Shown: positions 31,653 through 41,161, counted from the stretch's first letter. The stretch: DNA of 64,000 nt from Leisingera sp. NJS204 (GCF_004123675.1 NZ_CP035417.1:735501-799500), one strand, 5' to 3'. Numbers and translations are program-made. Notes: generated by a model not told the origin, from the letters alone.

Positions 31653-33781
31653 CCCGTTTTGATACTGTTCTCACCGTCGATTGGTCTGCTGCCAAGCGCA
31701 GGCCCCGGCGCCAAAGCAAGGATGCGATCTGGCTTGGTGTGGCGCGCGGCGGAACCGCGGAACGGCAAATCTACTGCCGCAGCCGACAGGAGGCAGAAGT
31801 CTGGATCAGCAGCTTCCTCGACGCGGAACAGGCCGCGGGGCGGCGGGTTCTAGCCGCTTTTGATTTTCCTTTTGGCTATCCGCGCGGATTTGCGCGCCGG
31901 ATCACCGGATCCGATGACCCATTTGCTTTTTGGACCTGGCTGGAAGAGCGGATCGAAGACTCTGAGGACGGAACCAACAACCGGTTTGAAATAGCCTCTG
32001 AAATGAACCGGCTGTTTACCGGCCCCGGCCCGTTCTGGGGCAAACCTGATGAGAAGACCTGGCCGGACATTCCCTACCGCAAAGCCGGTATAATCTATAA
32101 AGACGTGGCAGAACGGCGCAACGCGGATCTGGCGGCCAAGGCGGCCTCCTCCTGTTTCCAGCTGTTTTTCAATCCGACTGTTGGCAGTCAAATCCTCATG
32201 GGGGTGCCGGTTTTGCAGCGGTTGCGGCGCCGGCACAGGGCCGCTGTCTGGCCTTTCGAAAAGGTTGAGACAGCACAAACTGTTTTTGCAGAAATATGGC
32301 CAGGTTTGATCGAGCCTGCCGTTAAGGCCGCAATGGCTGTTGCGGGCCGGGACGAAATACGCGACCGGGTGCAAATGCGGCTATTGTCGCAGGCGCTCAG
32401 CCGTCTGCCGGCCGGTGAGCTTGCCGGAATGCTGGCTGCTGTACCTGAGGAAGCACAAGAGGAAGCTTGGATATTGGGCACGGGATACGAAGACCGCTTG
32501 AACGCGCTGGCAGCGGATGAACCGGGCAGGCTGACACCGCCGCCGCTCAGCAATGATTGCTTTGCCCTGCCTGCAGGCGTGGATTGGACCCCGGTGGATG
32601 ACGCGCTGACCCTGCTGCGGGACAGGCTGGGGCCGGTCACCGGAGTGGAAACCCTGCCGCTGGCAGACGCCCTTGGCCGGGTGCTGGCAGAGAGTGCAGT
32701 GGCCAAACGCTCCAACCCGCCGCTGCCGAACACGGCGGTGGATGGCTACGGCTTTGCCGGCGGCAAGTCGGAAGGCCCGCATGTGCTGCCGCTGGTGCAG
32801 GGAAGGGCGGCGGCAGGCGTGCCCTTTGATGGCACCGTGCCCGCAGGCAGCGCCATCCGCGTTCTGACCGGTGCCGCGCTGCCGGATGGCGTGGACACGG
32901 TGATCCTGGAGGAAGACGTCAACACCGATGGGGCGCAGATCGCTTTCAACGGTCCGCTGAAACAGGGAACAAACACCCGCAAGGCTGGTGAAGACGTCTG
33001 CGCGGGTGACGTCATCTTGCCTGCAGGCCGGGTCATATCACCCGCCGATCTGGCTCTGGTCTCGGCCACAGGTCTGGCGGAGCTCGCGGTCCGTCTGCCA
33101 TTGCGGGTCGGTGTGCTCTCCACCGGCGATGAGCTGGTCGAGGCAGGAGAACCCGCAGGCAATGGGCAGATCTTTGACGCCAATCGTCCGATGCTGCTGG
33201 CGCTGATCCGCCAGCTGGGATTTGTACCTGTTGATCTGGGAAAAGCTGCGGATGACCGCGAAGCCTTGCGGGCGGATCTGGACGGCGCCGCCAAACAGGC
33301 TGACGTTATCCTGACCTCGGGCGGTGCTTCCGCCGGGGACGAGGACCATATGTCGGCATTGCTGCGCGAAGCGGGCGCGATGCAGGAATGGCGCATCGCG
33401 CTGAAACCCGGCCGCCCTCTGGCGCTGGGCATGTGGCAGGGCACGCCGGTCTTCGGCCTGCCGGGCAACCCGGTGGCGGCTCTGGTCTGTACCCTGATTT
33501 TTGCCCGCCCGGCGATGGGGCTGATGGCGGGCGCGGGCTGGCAGGTGCCGCAGGCATTTGAAATACCGGCGGCCTTTGAAAAGCGCAAGAAACCGGGCCG
33601 CCGCGAATACCTGCGGGCACGGATGCGGAACGGCAGCATTGAGGTGTTCAAATCCGAAGGCTCCGGCCGCATCAGCGGCCTCAGCTGGGCGGAGGGGCTG
33701 GTGGAGCTTGGCGACGGCGCCGCAGAGATCAAGCTTGGCGACCCGGTCCGCTTCATCCCTTACAGCAGCTTCGCCATGTAA
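31649..33781 (+). CDS. MoeA molybdotransferase fused to an N-terminal RNase H-like (DUF429-type) domain
   Basis: 710 residues, against about 400 for ordinary MoeA. Residues ~315-710 are MoeA: ADALGRVLAESAVAKRSNPP, LPNTAVDGYGF, VRVLTGAALPDGVDTVI-type block (AIRVLTGAALPDGVDTVILE), LSTGDELVEAGEPAGNGQIF, ILTSGGASAGDEDHMSALLR, and VFGLPGNPVAALVCTLIF. It inserts molybdate into adenylated molybdopterin. Residues 1-~300 form another domain: TVLTVDWSAAKRRPRRQSKD, LAAFDFPFGYPRGFA, WPFEKVETAQTVFAEIWPG. Early DWSA and DFPFG acidic positions recall DUF429/RNase H-like predicted nucleases (inference). No frameshift or stop separates the two parts; GTG start coupled to mobB. Confidence 0.9.
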   Translation: MTRFDTVLTVDWSAAKRRPRRQSKDAIWLGVARGGTAERQIYCRSRQEAEVWISSFLDAEQAAGRRVLAAFDFPFGYPRGFARRITGSDDPFAFWTWLEERIEDSEDGTNNRFEIASEMNRLFTGPGPFWGKPDEKTWPDIPYRKAGIIYKDVAERRNADLAAKAASSCFQLFFNPTVGSQILMGVPVLQRLRRRHRAAVWPFEKVETAQTVFAEIWPGLIEPAVKAAMAVAGRDEIRDRVQMRLLSQALSRLPAGELAGMLAAVPEEAQEEAWILGTGYEDRLNALAADEPGRLTPPPLSNDCFALPAGVDWTPVDDALTLLRDRLGPVTGVETLPLADALGRVLAESAVAKRSNPPLPNTAVDGYGFAGGKSEGPHVLPLVQGRAAAGVPFDGTVPAGSAIRVLTGAALPDGVDTVILEEDVNTDGAQIAFNGPLKQGTNTRKAGEDVCAGDVILPAGRVISPADLALVSATGLAELAVRLPLRVGVLSTGDELVEAGEPAGNGQIFDANRPMLLALIRQLGFVPVDLGKAADDREALRADLDGAAKQADVILTSGGASAGDEDHMSALLREAGAMQEWRIALKPGRPLALGMWQGTPVFGLPGNPVAALVCTLIFARPAMGLMAGAGWQVPQAFEIPAAFEKRKKPGRREYLRARMRNGSIEVFKSEGSGRISGLSWAEGLVELGDGAAEIKLGDPVRFIPYSSFAM

Positions 33782-33783
33782 AC

Positions 33784-33900
33784 AGGGCGCTCCCGCCCGC
33801 GGCCCGGCGCATCAAAGATGCTTGCCCGCCGTTGGGCATGGCGACGTGCTGCGCCCGGCGCGCTACCGCCCCGCCGCTTCTTTCTGGTCAAAAACACCCG
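33784..33900 (+). repeat. Dispersed repeat family A, copy 3, with family B tail
   Basis: GGGCGCTCCCGCCCGCGGCC, GCATCAAAGATGC, CCGTTGGGCATGG and a GC-rich block, followed by GCTTCTTTCTGGTCAAAAAC. Nearly base-for-base like copy 4 at 41162 over the first 60 bases. Fills the gap between moeA and the convergent gene. Confidence 0.7.
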
Positions 33901-33932
33901 CGCTGCAGGCCGCGGCCCGAAGGGCCGCCTTC

Positions 33933-34970
33933 TCAGTCGAACGTCCCGGCCACCCGGCCCAGCAGCATGAAGGCCCGGGCAGTGCGGGTGTTGCCGAGAG
34001 CGGAAATCTCGCCGTCGGTCGCTTCAGCTTCAAACTCCGCGAACATCTGATCAAACCGGCGCAGGAAATGATGCGCGGCATCGCGGAAAATCGGGTCCTG
34101 TTTCATCCGCGCTGCCGTCAGCGCCAGCGAGGTGCGGTCGCGCACGCCGCCAAGCGGGGCCACGGCACGGCCGCGCGCGCCTTGGGCAAACTGGCGCCAG
34201 ATCTCAGGGCGGGCCATATCAGGGCGCAGGTCATCCATATAGATGCCGTCTTGGCTGAGCAGGGTCAGCACATCCTGCGCTGCCTGAATCACCTGGGCGG
34301 CCTTGCGGTCCTGCAGGGCCGCGCGCAGGGCGGCGAAACCGTCCTGATCCTCCGCCGTCTCCGGGAAATTCAGGGCCCGGATGAAATGTTCGGCCGGCAG
34401 CGGCGGCGCGGCATCTTCGGCCTGGGTGCCCAAAGCCAATGATCCTTGTTCGGCCGCCGCCAGCTCGGCCGCTTCGGCAGGAATTGCCGGGCGCACCGGA
34501 TCGCGGCGGCTGGTGTGGAAGGTGGCCAGCGCGGTTTCGGTCTTGCGGGTCGCCTCGGCGATCTCCTCCAACCGCTTGGCCATCGACGGCTCAGCCACCG
34601 CGGCATGCTGCTGCGACTGTGCCTGATAGGTCTGGCGCAAGCCGTCAATGGCGGCCTGCAGCTGTTCGCTTTCCTCCCGCATCACCCGGGCCGAGCGCGC
34701 GGCAGAGGCGGCAACCCACAGCATCGCCAGCGGCAGCACCAGTGCCAGAACGCCGGTGATCAGGTCAGCCCATTGCGAAAGCCCGGAATCCGGCGGTGCA
34801 AAGACAAAGAACCCGACCGCCGCCAGAAGCCACAGAGCACCCAAGGCAATGGCCGCCAGCTCGGCACCGCCCAGCCCGTTGCCCGCAGGCCCGTCAAGGC
34901 GCCGCAACGGGCGATTGCCGCCGGGGTTCGGGGTGGAGCCGGGACTGCTGCTGGAGCCTGTCATGAACAC
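33933..34970 (-). CDS. Conserved hypothetical membrane protein downstream of greA
   Basis: 345 residues. After a Ser/Pro/Gly-rich N-terminus there are two membrane segments (ELAAIALGALWLLAAVGFFV and WADLITGVLALVLPLAMLWV), then a predicted coiled coil (about residues 88-150, rich in Glu/Gln/Ala/Arg) and a helical C-terminal domain (GFAALRAALQDRKAAQVIQA ... DPIFRDAAHHFLRRFDQMF). No known function. It resembles phage-tail- or divisome-like membrane coiled-coil proteins only in outline. Co-directional with greA (15-base gap). Start may be at the second ATG. Confidence 0.78.
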   Translation of the reverse strand: MFMTGSSSSPGSTPNPGGNRPLRRLDGPAGNGLGGAELAAIALGALWLLAAVGFFVFAPPDSGLSQWADLITGVLALVLPLAMLWVAASAARSARVMREESEQLQAAIDGLRQTYQAQSQQHAAVAEPSMAKRLEEIAEATRKTETALATFHTSRRDPVRPAIPAEAAELAAAEQGSLALGTQAEDAAPPLPAEHFIRALNFPETAEDQDGFAALRAALQDRKAAQVIQAAQDVLTLLSQDGIYMDDLRPDMARPEIWRQFAQGARGRAVAPLGGVRDRTSLALTAARMKQDPIFRDAAHHFLRRFDQMFAEFEAEATDGEISALGNTRTARAFMLLGRVAGTFD

Positions 34971-34985
34971 TCGCTGCTTTGCGGA

Positions 34986-35456
34986 TCAGGAATAGACGAT
35001 CTTGAGAATTTCATATGCGCGGATGCCGCCGGGGGTGCGCACTTCCACACTGTCGCTTTCGTCCTTGCCGATCAAGGCACGCGCAATCGGCGATTTGATG
35101 TTCAACAGACCCGCTTCGATGTTGGCCTCGTGTTCGCCAACGATCTGCCAGGTCTTTTCTTCGTCGGTGTCCTCGTCCACCACGGTCACCTTGGCGCCGA
35201 ATTTGATGGCGCCAGCCAGCTTGGCCGGGTTGATCACGTCGGCCAGCGACAGGATGCCTTCCAGCTCCTTGATGCGGCCCTCGATAAAGGACTGCTTCTC
35301 GCGCGCCGAATGATACTCGGCGTTCTCCGACAGATCGCCGAGCTCACGCGCTTCGGCAATTGCCTGAATGATCGCCGGGCGTTCGACGGATTTCAGGTTC
35401 TTCAGTTCGCTTTCCAGCGCGGCGTGACCCGTGGGGGTCATCGGGATCTTTTCCAT
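34986..35456 (-). CDS. greA: Transcription elongation factor GreA
   Basis: 156 residues, the exact usual length. N-terminal coiled coil ([20 protein letters not shown] ... [20 protein letters not shown]) with the acidic tip DLSENAE that reaches into the RNA polymerase channel, then the FKBP-like C-terminal domain ending [19 protein letters not shown]. Rescues backtracked polymerase by promoting transcript cleavage. ATG 35456; upstream in-frame codons belong to the AT-richer leader. Confidence 0.96.
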   Translation of the reverse strand: MEKIPMTPTGHAALESELKNLKSVERPAIIQAIAEARELGDLSENAEYHSAREKQSFIEGRIKELEGILSLADVINPAKLAGAIKFGAKVTVVDEDTDEEKTWQIVGEHEANIEAGLLNIKSPIARALIGKDESDSVEVRTPGGIRAYEILKIVYS

Positions 35457-35705
35457 GAGATTGGTCCAGGTCGCTATTATGGTTTTTCTTGTCAGTATGA
35501 AAACCGCAGCCCCGCAGCATAAGCCGCGGGGCCTCCGGTCCGGTTGACAATTACCTGACCCAATCCTGCACCTGATTTCAAGTGCGCGCGGGGCTTGCCG
35601 GCACGCAATTCCGCCTAAGCGGGCGGATTGCGGGACTTTTCCACAGAATTGCGCGAAAAAATGCCGCGTAGGGGCCGCTTCGCAAGCCCCGCCTGCCATG
35701 GAATA

Positions 35706-36086
35706 TCAATCATATTGCACCGCCTCGTATTCGATGCCGTTCTCGTCATGAAAGTAAAACCGGCGGCCCGGTTCATAGTCACCGTGGTTAATCGGTGTGA
35801 AACCCGCGGCCTTCACGGCAGCTTCGGTTGCGTCCAGATCCTCGACGATCACCGCCAAATGGTTCAGCCCGCCGACAATGCCATAGCTCTCCGGCGCATT
35901 GCCCGCGGGCGTGCGTGGCGTGTAAAGCGCAAGATAGCTGTCTTCCCCGCCGGTATGCACGGTGTAGCCGCCATTCTTGGCCTCACCCTCCCAGCGCACA
36001 TGCCAGCCGAAAACCTCTTTCATCCATTTCGCAGTGGCATTGGGGTCGGCCACGGTGACGTTTGCATGTTCAAGAACTGCGCTCAT
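35706..36086 (-). CDS. VOC-family (glyoxalase/bleomycin-resistance-like) protein
   Basis: 126 residues, two beta-alpha-beta-beta-beta modules: LEHANVTVADPNATAKWMKE and GGLNHLAVIVEDLDATEAAV, ending YFHDENGIEYEAVQYD. His near the first strand, His in the second module and Glu near the end are candidate metal ligands. Good ribosome site GAAGGAGA before ATG 36086. Divergent from soxR with a palindrome between them, so probably induced by SoxR under redox stress. Substrate unknown. Confidence 0.9.
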   Translation of the reverse strand: MSAVLEHANVTVADPNATAKWMKEVFGWHVRWEGEAKNGGYTVHTGGEDSYLALYTPRTPAGNAPESYGIVGGLNHLAVIVEDLDATEAAVKAAGFTPINHGDYEPGRRFYFHDENGIEYEAVQYD

Positions 36087-36139
36087 TGGAAATCTCCTTC
36101 TCGCCTGAGCAAATCTGTTGATACGACTCACTCTAATTT

Positions 36140-36161
36140 CTAAACCTAACTTTAGCTCAAG
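36140..36161. promoter_or_regulatory. Candidate SoxR/MerR-type operator
   Basis: A 22-bp imperfect palindrome in the 96-base divergent region, core CTAA-N2-TTAG (within CCTAACTTTAGCTC on the plus strand). On the minus strand it places TTGAGC some 19 bases from a TAG-AAATT box, like the long-spacer promoters of MerR-family regulators. The classic box is CCTCAAGTTAACTTGAGG; similarity is partial. Confidence 0.45.
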
Positions 36162-36182
36162 CAATTTTTCAGGGAGTGCGCC

Positions 36183-36638
36183 ATGCCGTCATCCGCCGGG
36201 ATTTCCATTGGTTATCTGGCAGGCCGCACAGGTCTTGCCGTGTCCGCGATCCGCTATTACGAGGCGCAGGGGCTGGTGGAGCCCTGGCGCAATGCGGGCG
36301 GGCAGCGGCGGTTCCACCGCGCCGACATCCGGCGGATGAGCTTTATCATGATTGCCCAGCAGTTCGGCTTTTCGCTGCCGGAGATCCGCGGTTTCCTGCA
36401 AAGCCTGCCGGGCAGCCGCACCCCCACCAAAGAAGACTGGGCGCGGATTTCGGACAGCTTCCGCAGCCATCTGGACCAGCGAATCGAAACCTTGATGCGG
36501 TTGCGCGACAATTTGGACGGCTGCATTGGCTGCGGCTGTCTTTCGCTTCCGAATTGCAAACTGTACAACCCCGAAGACAAGGCTGCACAGAAGGGGCAGG
36601 GACCCCGATACCTGATGGGAGACCGGCCCGAGACATGA
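36183..36638 (+). CDS. soxR: Redox-sensitive transcriptional activator SoxR
   Basis: 151 residues of the MerR family. N-terminal winged helix-turn-helix (IGYLAGRTGLAVSAIRYYEA, GGQRRFHRADIRRMSFI), a dimerisation helix, and the SoxR-specific 2Fe-2S motif CIGCGCLSLPNCKLYNPED. It activates target promoters when its cluster is oxidised by redox-cycling compounds. No soxS nearby, as usual outside enterobacteria; the divergent VOC-protein gene is the likely target. Confidence 0.95.
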   Translation: MPSSAGISIGYLAGRTGLAVSAIRYYEAQGLVEPWRNAGGQRRFHRADIRRMSFIMIAQQFGFSLPEIRGFLQSLPGSRTPTKEDWARISDSFRSHLDQRIETLMRLRDNLDGCIGCGCLSLPNCKLYNPEDKAAQKGQGPRYLMGDRPET

Positions 36639-36831
36639 GCTGCGGCGGAAAATGATCCTTGAATGACGAAATTGGACGCACTTTTTGTCTCAGTTGCCTG
36701 TTTTACAGGTGTTTGACGCGGAGTTTGGATTGACCGGCAGGTCTGCCAAACGCTAAGCAACCGCGAAATAATATTGCGCCCACGCACCATTGTGGGGCCG
36801 GTAGCGAACAAAAGCCAAGGAGCGCCGCAAA

Positions 36832-38481
36832 ATGGCCGAGATTGAACGCGAAGCGATGGAATACGACGTGGTTATCGTCGGGGCCGGCCCTGCCGGTCTG
36901 TCTGCGGCCATCCGCCTGAAACAGCTGGACGCCGACCTTGAGGTCGTGGTCCTGGAAAAAGGCTCGGAAGTGGGCGCGCATATCCTGTCGGGCGCGGTGC
37001 TGGACCCCTGCGGCCTTAACGCGCTGATCCCCGACTGGAAGGAAAAAGGCGCGCCGCTGAACGTCGAAGTCAAGGAAGACAATTTCCTGATGCTGGGTGA
37101 AGCCGGCCATGTCCGCATTCCCAACTTCCCGATGCCGCCGCTGATGAACAACCACGGCAACTATATTGTCTCGATGGGCAACGTCTGCCGCTGGATGGCG
37201 GAACAGGCCGAGGAAATGGGCGTTGAGATCTTCCCGGGCATGGCGTGCTCGGAACTGGTTTACGGCGAAAACGGCGAAGTGAAGGGCGTTGTTGCGGGCG
37301 AGTTCGGCAAGAACGCCGACGGCACTCCCGGCCCGTCTTATGAGCCGGGCATGGAGCTGCACGGCAAATATGTTTTCATCTGCGAAGGCGTGCGCGGCTC
37401 GCTGGCTAAGGAAGTGATCAATAAATACGATCTCGCCGCCGGCAAGGAAGTGCAGAAATACGGCGTCGGCATGAAAGAGATCTGGGAGATCGACCCCGCC
37501 AAGCATAGCGAAGGCACCGTTACCCACACCATGGGCTGGCCGCTGGGCGCCAACGCGGGCGGCGGCTCGTTCATCTACCACCTGGACAACAATCAGGTTT
37601 ATGTCGGCTTCGTGGTGCACTTGAACTACAAGAACCCGCATCTGTTCCCCTACATGGAATTCCAGCGTTTCAAACATCACCCGGTGGTGGCCGAGCTGCT
37701 GAAGGGCGGCAAGCGCGTGGCTTATGGCGCCCGCGCAATCACCGAAGGCGGCTGGCAGTCAATGCCGAAACTGGTTGCCCCCGGCGTGGCGCTGCTGGGC
37801 TGTTCTGCCGGCATGGTCAACGTGCCGCGCATCAAGGGCAACCATAACGCGATGCTGTCGGGCAAGGCTGCGGCCGAAGCTGCTTTTGATGCGATCAAGG
37901 CAGAACGTTCCGGCGACGAACTGGCCGCCTATGAGACCGACGTGCGCGACGGCGCCATCGGCAAGGACCTGAAGATGGTCCGCAACGTCAAGCCGATGTG
38001 GTCCAAATGGGGTCTCACCGCCTCGCTCGCTTTTGGCGGCCTGGACATGTGGACCAACAACCTGCTGGGCTTCTCCTTCTTTGGCACCCTGGGCCACGGC
38101 AAGAACGACGCCGAAGCAACCGAGGAAGCCTCCAAGCACAAGCCCATTGATTACCCCAAACCCGATGGTGTGCTGTCCTTCGACCGGCTGACCAACGTGT
38201 CTTTTGCGATGACCAACCACGAGGAAAGCCAGCCCTGCCACCTGCAGCTGGGCAATGCTGACACTCCGATCCAGGTCAACCTGCCGAAATTCGCCGAACC
38301 AGCGCAGCGCTACTGCCCCGCCGGTGTATACGAGGTGGTGGAAAAAGACGGCCAGCCAGAGTTCGTGGTCAACTTCCAGAACTGCGTCCACTGCAAGACC
38401 TGCGACATCAAGGACCCGTCCCAGAACATCACCTGGACCACGCCGCAGGGCGGCGACGGGCCGAACTACCCGAACATGTGA
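36832..38481 (+). CDS. Electron transfer flavoprotein-ubiquinone oxidoreductase
   Basis: 549 residues. N-terminal FAD site EYDVVIVGAGPAGLSAAIRL; membrane-facing ubiquinone region in the middle (LLKGGKRVAYGARAITEGGW, GCSAGMVNVPRIKGNHNAM); C-terminal ferredoxin-like 4Fe-4S domain with RYCPAGVYEVVEKDG and NCVHCKTCDIKDPSQNITW. It passes electrons from acyl-CoA and amine dehydrogenases via ETF to ubiquinone. Fits with the acyl-CoA dehydrogenase at 24.2 kb; etfAB are not in this window. Start ATG 36832 with AAGGAG upstream. Confidence 0.96.
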   Translation: MAEIEREAMEYDVVIVGAGPAGLSAAIRLKQLDADLEVVVLEKGSEVGAHILSGAVLDPCGLNALIPDWKEKGAPLNVEVKEDNFLMLGEAGHVRIPNFPMPPLMNNHGNYIVSMGNVCRWMAEQAEEMGVEIFPGMACSELVYGENGEVKGVVAGEFGKNADGTPGPSYEPGMELHGKYVFICEGVRGSLAKEVINKYDLAAGKEVQKYGVGMKEIWEIDPAKHSEGTVTHTMGWPLGANAGGGSFIYHLDNNQVYVGFVVHLNYKNPHLFPYMEFQRFKHHPVVAELLKGGKRVAYGARAITEGGWQSMPKLVAPGVALLGCSAGMVNVPRIKGNHNAMLSGKAAAEAAFDAIKAERSGDELAAYETDVRDGAIGKDLKMVRNVKPMWSKWGLTASLAFGGLDMWTNNLLGFSFFGTLGHGKNDAEATEEASKHKPIDYPKPDGVLSFDRLTNVSFAMTNHEESQPCHLQLGNADTPIQVNLPKFAEPAQRYCPAGVYEVVEKDGQPEFVVNFQNCVHCKTCDIKDPSQNITWTTPQGGDGPNYPNM

Positions 38482-38617
38482 TCGGAATTTCAGCTTTTCG
38501 GCGCGGTTTTGCCGGAATTTATGGGGCGGCCCTCGGGCCGCCCCATTGCGTGTTGACGGGCGGCGCACTACGCTTTCTTAGAAGAGCAAAGAGCAGTAAA
38601 TCGTAAAGGGGTCCCGC

Positions 38618-40330
38618 GTGCCCGTATCCATTCTTCGCACCCTGTCCTGTGCGGCCCTGGTGGCCGCTTCCGTGCCTGCCGCGCAGGCGGAAGGGCTGGC
38701 CGGCTCATATCTGGCCGGACGGGCCGCAACCTATGACAGCGATTTTGCTGCCGCGGCTCTGTATTACACGCAGGCCCTGGCCCGCGATCCGCAGAACCCG
38801 CTGCTGATGGAAAACGTGGTCTTTGCGCAGCTCGCCATGGGCAAGGCTGAACTGGCGGTGCCGGTCGCCGCAAGGCTGCTACAGGCCGGTGCCCGCAGCC
38901 AGGTGGCCAATATCATTATTGCAGGCGGCCATGCCGCAGATGGTGATTTCCAGGCAATCCTGGACCGCGACGCCGAACAAGAAGCAATCCATCCGCTGGT
39001 GGACGGTTTGCTGGAAGGCTGGGCGCATATCGGCAACGGCTCCGTTTCCAGCGCGCTCAAGACCTTTGAACGGCTGGCCGAAGATGGCAGCCTGCGGCCC
39101 TTTGTGCTCTACCACCGGGCACTTGCACTGGCCTCGGCCGGTGACTACGGCGGGGCCGAGGCGCTGTTTGCCGCCGAAGATGGCCGCCTGGCCACACTCA
39201 GCCGCCGGGCGGCAGTTGCAAGGGTGCAGATCCTGTCGCAGCTGGGCCGCAGCGATGACGCCCGTGAAGCGCTTAATGCAGCCTTCGGCAGCCGCCTGGA
39301 TCCCGGGCTGGAAGCCATGGATGCGCAGCTCGCCGCCGGGGAAACGCTTGCCTACACCATCGCCCCCAGCCCGCGGGAGGGGGTGGCTGAGGTGTTCTAT
39401 ACTCTTGGCGCGGCGCTGAATGGCGACACCGCCAACGATTACGTGCTGATGTACGCCCGCATGGCGGCCTCACTGCGCCCCGATCATGTGGACGCAATCC
39501 TGCTGAGCGCCGGTCTGCTGGACCAGCTGGGCCGCTACGAGCTGTCGGTTGCGACCTACAAGCAGGTGCCCAGCGGTCATCCCGACTATCACGCCGCTGA
39601 AATGGGCCGCGCCGAGGCGCTGCGCCGCGCCGCCAAACCGGACGCGGCAATCGAAGTTCTGGAACAGCTGGCGCGGGACTTCCCGGAACAGCCCAGCGTC
39701 TATGTCAGCCTCGGCGATCTGCTGCGCCAGCAGGAAGACTACGCGGGTGCTGCCGGCGCTTATGACAAGGCGCTGGCCAATACATCCGAAGACTCCGGTA
39801 CCCGCTGGTTCCTCTACTATGCCCGCGGTATCTGCCATGAACGGCTGGACCAATGGGACCAGGCCGAGGCCGATTTCCGCGCCTCGCTGGAACTGGACCC
39901 GAACCGGCCGCAGGTGCTGAATTACCTGGGTTATTCGCTGGTTGAAAAAAGCAGCAAGCTGGACGAGGCGCTGGAAATGATCGAACGCGCCGTCGCGGCA
40001 CGTCCTGATTCCGGCTTCATCGTCGACTCCCTGGGCTGGGTGCTTTATCGCATGGGCCAGTTTGACGATGCGGTTGCCCATATGGAACGCGCGGTTGAGC
40101 TGATGCCGGTGGACCCGGTGGTCAATGACCACCTGGGCGACGTCTACTGGGCCGTGGGCCGGGAGCGTGAAGCAGAATTCCAGTGGAAGCGGGCGCTGTC
40201 TTTTATCGATCCGGAAGACACCGATGGCGAAGCCGACCCCGAACGCATCCGCCGCAAACTGGAAGTAGGCCTGGACGCAGTTCTGGCCGAGGAGGGCGCT
40301 GAGCCCCTGAAGGTCGCCAATGGCGGCTGA
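38618..40330 (+). CDS. Exported TPR-repeat protein
   Basis: 570 residues from a GTG start (AAAGGGG upstream). Signal peptide (SILRTLSCAALVAASVPAAQ then AEG). The rest is a long tetratricopeptide superhelix, with clear repeats such as PSVYVSLGDLLRQQEDYAGA, TRWFLYYARGICHERLDQWD, PQVLNYLGYSLVEKSSKLDE and SGFIVDSLGWVLYRMGQFDD. Likely a periplasmic or outer-membrane-associated scaffold; similar proteins are found in most Rhodobacteraceae, upstream of ispE. The stop lies 11 bases inside the ispE reading frame. Confidence 0.9.
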   Translation: MPVSILRTLSCAALVAASVPAAQAEGLAGSYLAGRAATYDSDFAAAALYYTQALARDPQNPLLMENVVFAQLAMGKAELAVPVAARLLQAGARSQVANIIIAGGHAADGDFQAILDRDAEQEAIHPLVDGLLEGWAHIGNGSVSSALKTFERLAEDGSLRPFVLYHRALALASAGDYGGAEALFAAEDGRLATLSRRAAVARVQILSQLGRSDDAREALNAAFGSRLDPGLEAMDAQLAAGETLAYTIAPSPREGVAEVFYTLGAALNGDTANDYVLMYARMAASLRPDHVDAILLSAGLLDQLGRYELSVATYKQVPSGHPDYHAAEMGRAEALRRAAKPDAAIEVLEQLARDFPEQPSVYVSLGDLLRQQEDYAGAAGAYDKALANTSEDSGTRWFLYYARGICHERLDQWDQAEADFRASLELDPNRPQVLNYLGYSLVEKSSKLDEALEMIERAVAARPDSGFIVDSLGWVLYRMGQFDDAVAHMERAVELMPVDPVVNDHLGDVYWAVGREREAEFQWKRALSFIDPEDTDGEADPERIRRKLEVGLDAVLAEEGAEPLKVANGG

Positions 40331-41141
40331 GGTCTTTGCACCTGCCAAGATCAACCTGACCCTGCATGTGACCGGCCGCCGCGACGACGGCTATCACCTG
40401 CTGGATTCGCTGGTGGTCTTTGCCGATTCGGGTGATCTGCTGCAGCTTGATCCAGGACCTGAGCTGGCGTTGGATGTCTCCGGCCTGTTTGCGGGCGGCG
40501 TGCCGGCGGATGAGCGCAACCTGGTTTGGAAAGCCGCCGCGGGGGCAGGCTGGACCGGCCGGATCGGTCTCGACAAACATCTGCCCCATGGCGCAGGCAT
40601 CGGTGGCGGCTCCTCGGACGCCGCTGCGGTTCTGCGGGCACTTTCCGGGCAGGGCTGCGGTATTCCCGATGATTTGCCGCTGTCGCTTGGCGCTGATGTG
40701 CCGGTCTGTATGGCGGCCCGTGGGTCCCGGATGCAAGGGATCGGCGAACAGGTCGCGCCGGTGGAGCTGCCAGAGCTGCATGCGCTGCTTGTTAATACCG
40801 GCGCACATGTCCCGACCGGGCAAGTGTTTTCCGAACTTGCCTCCCGTAACAATTCGCCGATGCCGCAGGACATTCCGGCTTTCGCCTCCGCTGAAGACTG
40901 CGCCGCGTGGCTTGGCGAACAGCGCAACGACTTGGAGGCCCCGGCCACCAGTGTTGCGTCGGAGATCGAACGGGTTCTGTCAGACCTGCGCTGCTCCCGC
41001 AACGCGCTGCTGGCCCGCATGTCCGGTTCCGGCGCCACCTGTTTTGCGCTCTACCCATCAAGGAAAGCCGCGCATTTTGCAGCCTATGAAATCGGGGCGG
41101 AGCATCCCGAGTGGTGGTGCAGTGCAGTCACTTTGACCTGA
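40320..41141 (+). CDS. ispE: 4-diphosphocytidyl-2-C-methyl-D-erythritol kinase
   Basis: GHMP-family kinase, fourth step of the MEP pathway to isopentenyl diphosphate. 273 residues: FAPAKINLTLHVTGRRDDGY, HLLDSLVVFAD, HLPHGAGIGGGSSDAAAVLR (ATP loop), LGADVPVC, and MSGSGATCFALYPS. Overlaps the TPR gene by 11 bases, so translation is probably coupled. Supplies precursors for the polyprenyl synthase encoded 200 bases further on. Confidence 0.95.
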   Translation: MAAEVFAPAKINLTLHVTGRRDDGYHLLDSLVVFADSGDLLQLDPGPELALDVSGLFAGGVPADERNLVWKAAAGAGWTGRIGLDKHLPHGAGIGGGSSDAAAVLRALSGQGCGIPDDLPLSLGADVPVCMAARGSRMQGIGEQVAPVELPELHALLVNTGAHVPTGQVFSELASRNNSPMPQDIPAFASAEDCAAWLGEQRNDLEAPATSVASEIERVLSDLRCSRNALLARMSGSGATCFALYPSRKAAHFAAYEIGAEHPEWWCSAVTLT

Positions 41142-41161
41142 AGCACTGCGCGCGGTGGAAC

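Noticed and set aside
31649-32570. Separate gene instead of a MoeA fusion
   Set aside because: No stop, no ribosome site and no frame change between the N-terminal domain and the MoeA part; the single frame is continuous.
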